Origin: Streptomyces sp. NBC_00775
GTDB lineage: Bacteria > Actinomycetota > Actinomycetes > Streptomycetales > Streptomycetaceae
Direction: 5' to 3'
Assembly: GCF_036347135.1 (NCBI RefSeq)
Contig: NZ_CP108938.1
Span: 10,416,001-10,480,000 of the forward strand
DNA length: 64,000 bases
Numbering within the stretch: position 1 is the stretch's first letter; each line of letters begins with the position of its first letter. Below the pieces are notes generated by a model. That model did not search any database and was not told the origin of the DNA. It worked only from the letters and a program-made list of their open reading frames with translations. This document shows, piece after piece, positions 61,477 through 64,000 of the stretch. Both the position numbers and the translations under genes were made by a program.

Positions 61477-62903
61477 CCGTGACCGCGTTCGCCTCCGAGA
61501 CGGAGGAGCGGTTCGCCCTCGCCCGGCAGGTGGCCGACGCCGTCCTCTTCGAGGGCTATGTGCTCTACCCGTACCGCGCCTCGGCGGCCAAGAACCGGCT
61601 GCGCTGGCAGTTCGGGGTGCTCGTACCGCCCGGCTGGGGCGCCGAGTGCGAGGAGCACGACTTCCAGCACACCGAATGCCTGATGGAACCGAAGGCGGGC
61701 GCGATCCTCTCGGTCGAGGTGCGCTTCCTGCACGCCCGGCGGCGCACGGTGCAGCGGGCCCGCCCGGACGGCGGCTTCGACACGGTTGCCGAACTCCGCC
61801 TAGACGACCGGGTGTTGGTGCCCTGGGACGAGGGGGGCGAGGAGCGCGTCGAGGTGGTCGCGTCGATGGACGAGCTCCTCGGCGACGGCGTCACGCATCC
61901 CTTCCGGCGCCCCGCCCGGGAGGAGACCGAACCGGTCCTGGACGCGGCCGGCCGAACCGTCGGCCGACTGGTCCGGCGGTGCGAGGAGATCAGCGGGACG
62001 GTGCGGCTGTCCGCCCGCGAACTCGACGGTCCCTACCGGGCCATGCGGCTGACCGCCGTCGTCGAGAACACCAGCGACTGGACACCGCCCGAGGGCCGCG
62101 GCGCCGACCGGGACACGGCGCTGCCGCGCTCGCTGGTGGCCACCCATCTCCTCATGGCCCTCAGCGCCGGATCGTTCCTGTCGATGACCGATCCCCCCGA
62201 GTGGGCGAAGGGCGCGGTCGCCGCATGCCGCAACCTGCACACCTGGCCCGTACTCGCCGGCGAACCCGGCCGCGCCGACCTCGTGCTGTCCTCACCGATC
62301 ATCCTGGAGGACCATCCGGCCATCGCGCCGGAGAGCCCCGGCGCGCTCTACGACGCCACCGAGATCGACGAGATCCTCGCGCTGCGCACCGCGGCCCTCA
62401 CCGACGAGGAGAAACGCGAGGCCCGGGGCACCGATGAGCGGGCGGCCGCCGTGATCGAGCTGGCGGACTCGATGCCCGCCGAGGTGCTGGAGCGTCTGCA
62501 CGGGGCGGTGCGCAGTCTGCGCGAGGTGACCGGCCCGGGCCCCGCCGCCCCGGACGGCGGCTTCCCCGACGAGTATGGGGTGCAGCGGCCGGACACCCCC
62601 TGGTGGGACCCCGCGAGCGAGGCGGGCTTCGACCCGGCGCAGGACCGTGTGGTCGTGGACGGCCGGTCGGTGGGCAAGGGCAGCCGCGTCGAGTTGCACC
62701 CGGGCCTGCGGCGCACCGACGCCCAGGACATCTTCCTGCGGGGCCGCACCGCGAAGGTCGAGGCGGTGCTGCACGACGTCGACGGCGGCGTGCACCTGGC
62801 GGTCACGGTCGAGGGCGACCCGGGCGCAGACATCCGCCGCGAGCAGGGACGGTTCCTGTACTTCCAGCCCGACGAGGTCACACCGCTGGAGGACGACGTA
62901 TGA
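61473..62903 (+). CDS. large hypothetical protein of hydrogenase operon
   Basis: 476-aa protein, GTG start with four-base overlap. N-terminal part VADAVLFEGYVLYPYRASAA KN and RWQFGVLVPPGWG with CEEHDFQHTECLME; middle LLMALSAGSFLSMTDPPEWA; C-terminal DRVVVDGRSVGKGSRVELHP and TDAQDIFLRGRTAKVEAVLH, a beta domain. I know no function for this type. Its place just before the endopeptidase and its size suggest a chaperone or scaffold. An apparent upstream extension of the frame lies over two other genes and was rejected. Confidence 0.75.
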   Translation: MTVTAFASETEERFALARQVADAVLFEGYVLYPYRASAAKNRLRWQFGVLVPPGWGAECEEHDFQHTECLMEPKAGAILSVEVRFLHARRRTVQRARPDGGFDTVAELRLDDRVLVPWDEGGEERVEVVASMDELLGDGVTHPFRRPAREETEPVLDAAGRTVGRLVRRCEEISGTVRLSARELDGPYRAMRLTAVVENTSDWTPPEGRGADRDTALPRSLVATHLLMALSAGSFLSMTDPPEWAKGAVAACRNLHTWPVLAGEPGRADLVLSSPIILEDHPAIAPESPGALYDATEIDEILALRTAALTDEEKREARGTDERAAAVIELADSMPAEVLERLHGAVRSLREVTGPGPAAPDGGFPDEYGVQRPDTPWWDPASEAGFDPAQDRVVVDGRSVGKGSRVELHPGLRRTDAQDIFLRGRTAKVEAVLHDVDGGVHLAVTVEGDPGADIRREQGRFLYFQPDEVTPLEDDV

Positions 62904-63451
62904 ACCTTCCCGCACAGGCAGGTCCAAGGACTCTCGTGGCGGGCATCGGCAACATCTTCCTCGGAGACGACGGCTTCGGCGTGGAGACCGCACGCCGGCT
63001 CACCGAGCGCGACCTGCCCGGACACATCGAGGTCGTGGACATCGGGGTGCGTGGGGTGCACCTGGCTTATCAGCTCCTGGACGGCTACGACACGCTCGTC
63101 CTCGTGGACGCCACGGCACGCGGCGGAGCCCCCGGCACGCTGTATGTGATCGAACACGACGTCGGCGGCGGGAGCCCTGTGCCCGGCACCCCCGCGTTGG
63201 ACGGCCACCGGATGACCCCCGACGCCGTCCTGGCGCTACTGGGCACCCTCTGTGCCGGGACCGGCGGCGAGCCACCACGCCGCGTCCTGGTCGTCGGATG
63301 CGAACCGGCCACGGTGGACGAGGGCATCGGTCTCAGTGCGCCGGTGTCCGACGCCGTACCGGAGGCCGTCCGGCTGATCGAAGAGCTGCTGCGGAACGGT
63401 GAGCCGGGAGAGTCCGCGCCGCGGGCCACGGCCGGGGGGATCTCGACATGA
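62900..63451 (+). CDS. hydrogenase maturation endopeptidase
   Basis: 183-aa HyaD/HoxM-type Ni-dependent protease that removes the C-terminal extension of the large subunit after nickel insertion. Motif GIGNIFLGDDGFGVETARRL carries the conserved Asp/Glu-type Ni site, followed by VVDIGVRGVHLAYQLLDGYD and LVLVDATARGGAPGTLYVIE, and DGHRMTPDAVLALL with a His. ATG overlaps the stop of the 476-aa gene. The expected target is HhyL cleaved after H571. Confidence 0.88.
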   Translation: MNLPAQAGPRTLVAGIGNIFLGDDGFGVETARRLTERDLPGHIEVVDIGVRGVHLAYQLLDGYDTLVLVDATARGGAPGTLYVIEHDVGGGSPVPGTPALDGHRMTPDAVLALLGTLCAGTGGEPPRRVLVVGCEPATVDEGIGLSAPVSDAVPEAVRLIEELLRNGEPGESAPRATAGGIST

Positions 63452-63567
63452 GGAGAGACGGGATGAAGAAGATCGTCATCGGCGGAGCGGCCCTTGCCGT
63501 CATGGTCGCCGTCTTCGCCGAGGTGCTTCCCGACCTCAGGCGCTACCTGCGGATCCGACGGATGTGA
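63448..63567 (+). CDS. 39-aa membrane peptide (DUF6893-type)
   Basis: MRRDGMKKIVIGGAALAVMV then AVFAEVLPDLRRYLRIRRM: one transmembrane helix with a basic C-terminal tail. The ATG overlaps the endopeptidase stop by four bases, which argues for real translation. Small peptides like this occur in hydrogenase clusters of Streptomyces. It could anchor the hydrogenase to the membrane, as a guess. Confidence 0.65.
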   Translation: MRRDGMKKIVIGGAALAVMVAVFAEVLPDLRRYLRIRRM

Positions 63568-63711
63568 ACCGTGGGCGCCACCGGTGTGCCGTGCGGTTTG
63601 CGTCGAACGGCGTACCTGTCGGCCGGTGACGGCGTGCCGGTCCGTGCGACCCGGGTGTGCGCGCCTCTAATGAAGGCCGACCGGAGACAGGCCGCGGAAG
63701 GACGGAGACCC

Positions 63712-64000
63712 ATGCACGAGATGTCCGTCGCGCTGGCCGTCGTCGACCAGGTGGCAGAGGCCGCCGCGCGGGCCGGTGACGTCTCGGCGGTGCGATCGGT
63801 ACGGCTCCAGGTGGGCGAACTGGCCGGCGTCGTACCCGATGCGCTCGCCTTCTCCTTCGAACTGGCCTGCGCCGGAACCCTGCTGGAAGGCGCCGAACTG
63901 GTTACCGAAGCGGTGCCGGGGCGGGCCCGCTGCACGCCCTGTGCGCACGAATGGGCCGTCGGCATGCCGCCCCGGCTGACCTGCCCCGTGTGCGGCGGGA
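63712..64000 (+). CDS. hypA: HypA nickel chaperone (cut by window end)
   Basis: First 96 codons of HypA, which brings nickel to the hydrogenase large subunit. MHEMSVALAVVDQVAEAAAR has the essential N-terminal Met-His nickel site; VRLQVGELAGVVPDALAFSF is typical; the zinc finger begins with CTPCAHEW and CPVCGG. ACGGAGA precedes the ATG. It lies 144 bases after the peptide gene, so it may start a separate hyp transcript that continues outside the window. Confidence 0.9.
   Translation, partial: MHEMSVALAVVDQVAEAAARAGDVSAVRSVRLQVGELAGVVPDALAFSFELACAGTLLEGAELVTEAVPGRARCTPCAHEWAVGMPPRLTCPVCGG

Overview
The window looks like a Streptomyces chromosome, probably an arm or another accessory-rich region. 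It is uniformly GC-rich, and many genes belong to families typical of Streptomyces: an SCO2400-type protein, a RacP/DUF6192 pair, a SpoIIE-type PAS/GAF phosphatase, a Ser/Thr kinase with a sensor domain, and a group 1h [NiFe] hydrogenase operon with DUF6400, DUF5947, DUF6084 and DUF6893-type partners. Strain identity cannot be fixed from the sequence alone.

Layout. 0-11 kb: a secreted glycine-rich protein; an IS5-family transposase cut in two by a 1.9 kb IS200/IS605 element; a SUKH-3 immunity gene; a two-gene operon ending in a PAS-PAS-GAF-PP2C phosphatase; a VOC protein and an ABM monooxygenase. 10.5-13.4 kb: an IS5-type transposase, then a 0.7 kb TA-flanked mini-element with perfect 24-bp inverted repeats carrying one cargo gene, then IS701 and MMPL fragments. 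13.4-17.6 kb: the MMPL gene is split by about 4 kb holding a universal stress/SLC13-ArsB operon, two integrase remnants and two hypothetical genes. 18-24.4 kb: a damaged IS256 transposase, then plus-strand small genes including a SUKH-4-like immunity gene, then IS5 and YceI remnants, a zinc-type hypothetical and an SRPBCC protein. 24.7-27.4 kb: an S53 (sedolisin) peptidase, a membrane protein and transposase fragments.

27.4-35.3 kb is a three-level nested insertion. A secreted glycosidase-like gene with an F5/8 type C domain is interrupted by a second copy of the same IS200/IS605 element. The tnpA gene of that copy is itself interrupted by a 5,038-bp unit flanked by a 3-bp TGA duplication and imperfect inverted repeats. 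The unit carries a zinc-finger gene, the DUF6192-RacP pair, a MerR regulator and a winged-helix regulator, plus a passenger IS5 transposase. Removing the 5-kb unit restores a 135-codon tnpA exactly, and the rejoined element is 1,890 bp against 1,891 bp for the copy at 3 kb. I could not assign the 5-kb unit to a known transposon class.

35-53 kb: a lipoprotein, a GAP-family membrane protein, a DUF2975/XRE pair with its operator region, a divergent TetR/DUF1772 pair with paired operators, a PIG-L deacetylase, a sensor Ser/Thr kinase, decayed sigma-factor and pntB genes, an SCO2400-type protein, a cupin, an apparently intact IS3 element, a Nudix hydrolase and a Tat-type AttH/CrtC-like lipoprotein, with several transposase remnants between them.

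54-64 kb is the best preserved block: a plus-strand, translationally coupled operon for a high-affinity group 1h [NiFe] uptake hydrogenase. Its order is DUF6400, Cys-rich protein, HypX, HhyS, HhyL, NifU-like protein, DUF5947, DUF6084, a 476-aa protein, the maturation endopeptidase, a 39-aa membrane peptide and HypA (cut by the window end). The small subunit shows the CxxD proximal-cluster motif of oxygen-insensitive enzymes. HypX, proposed to make the active-site CO ligand in air, fits oxidation of atmospheric hydrogen.
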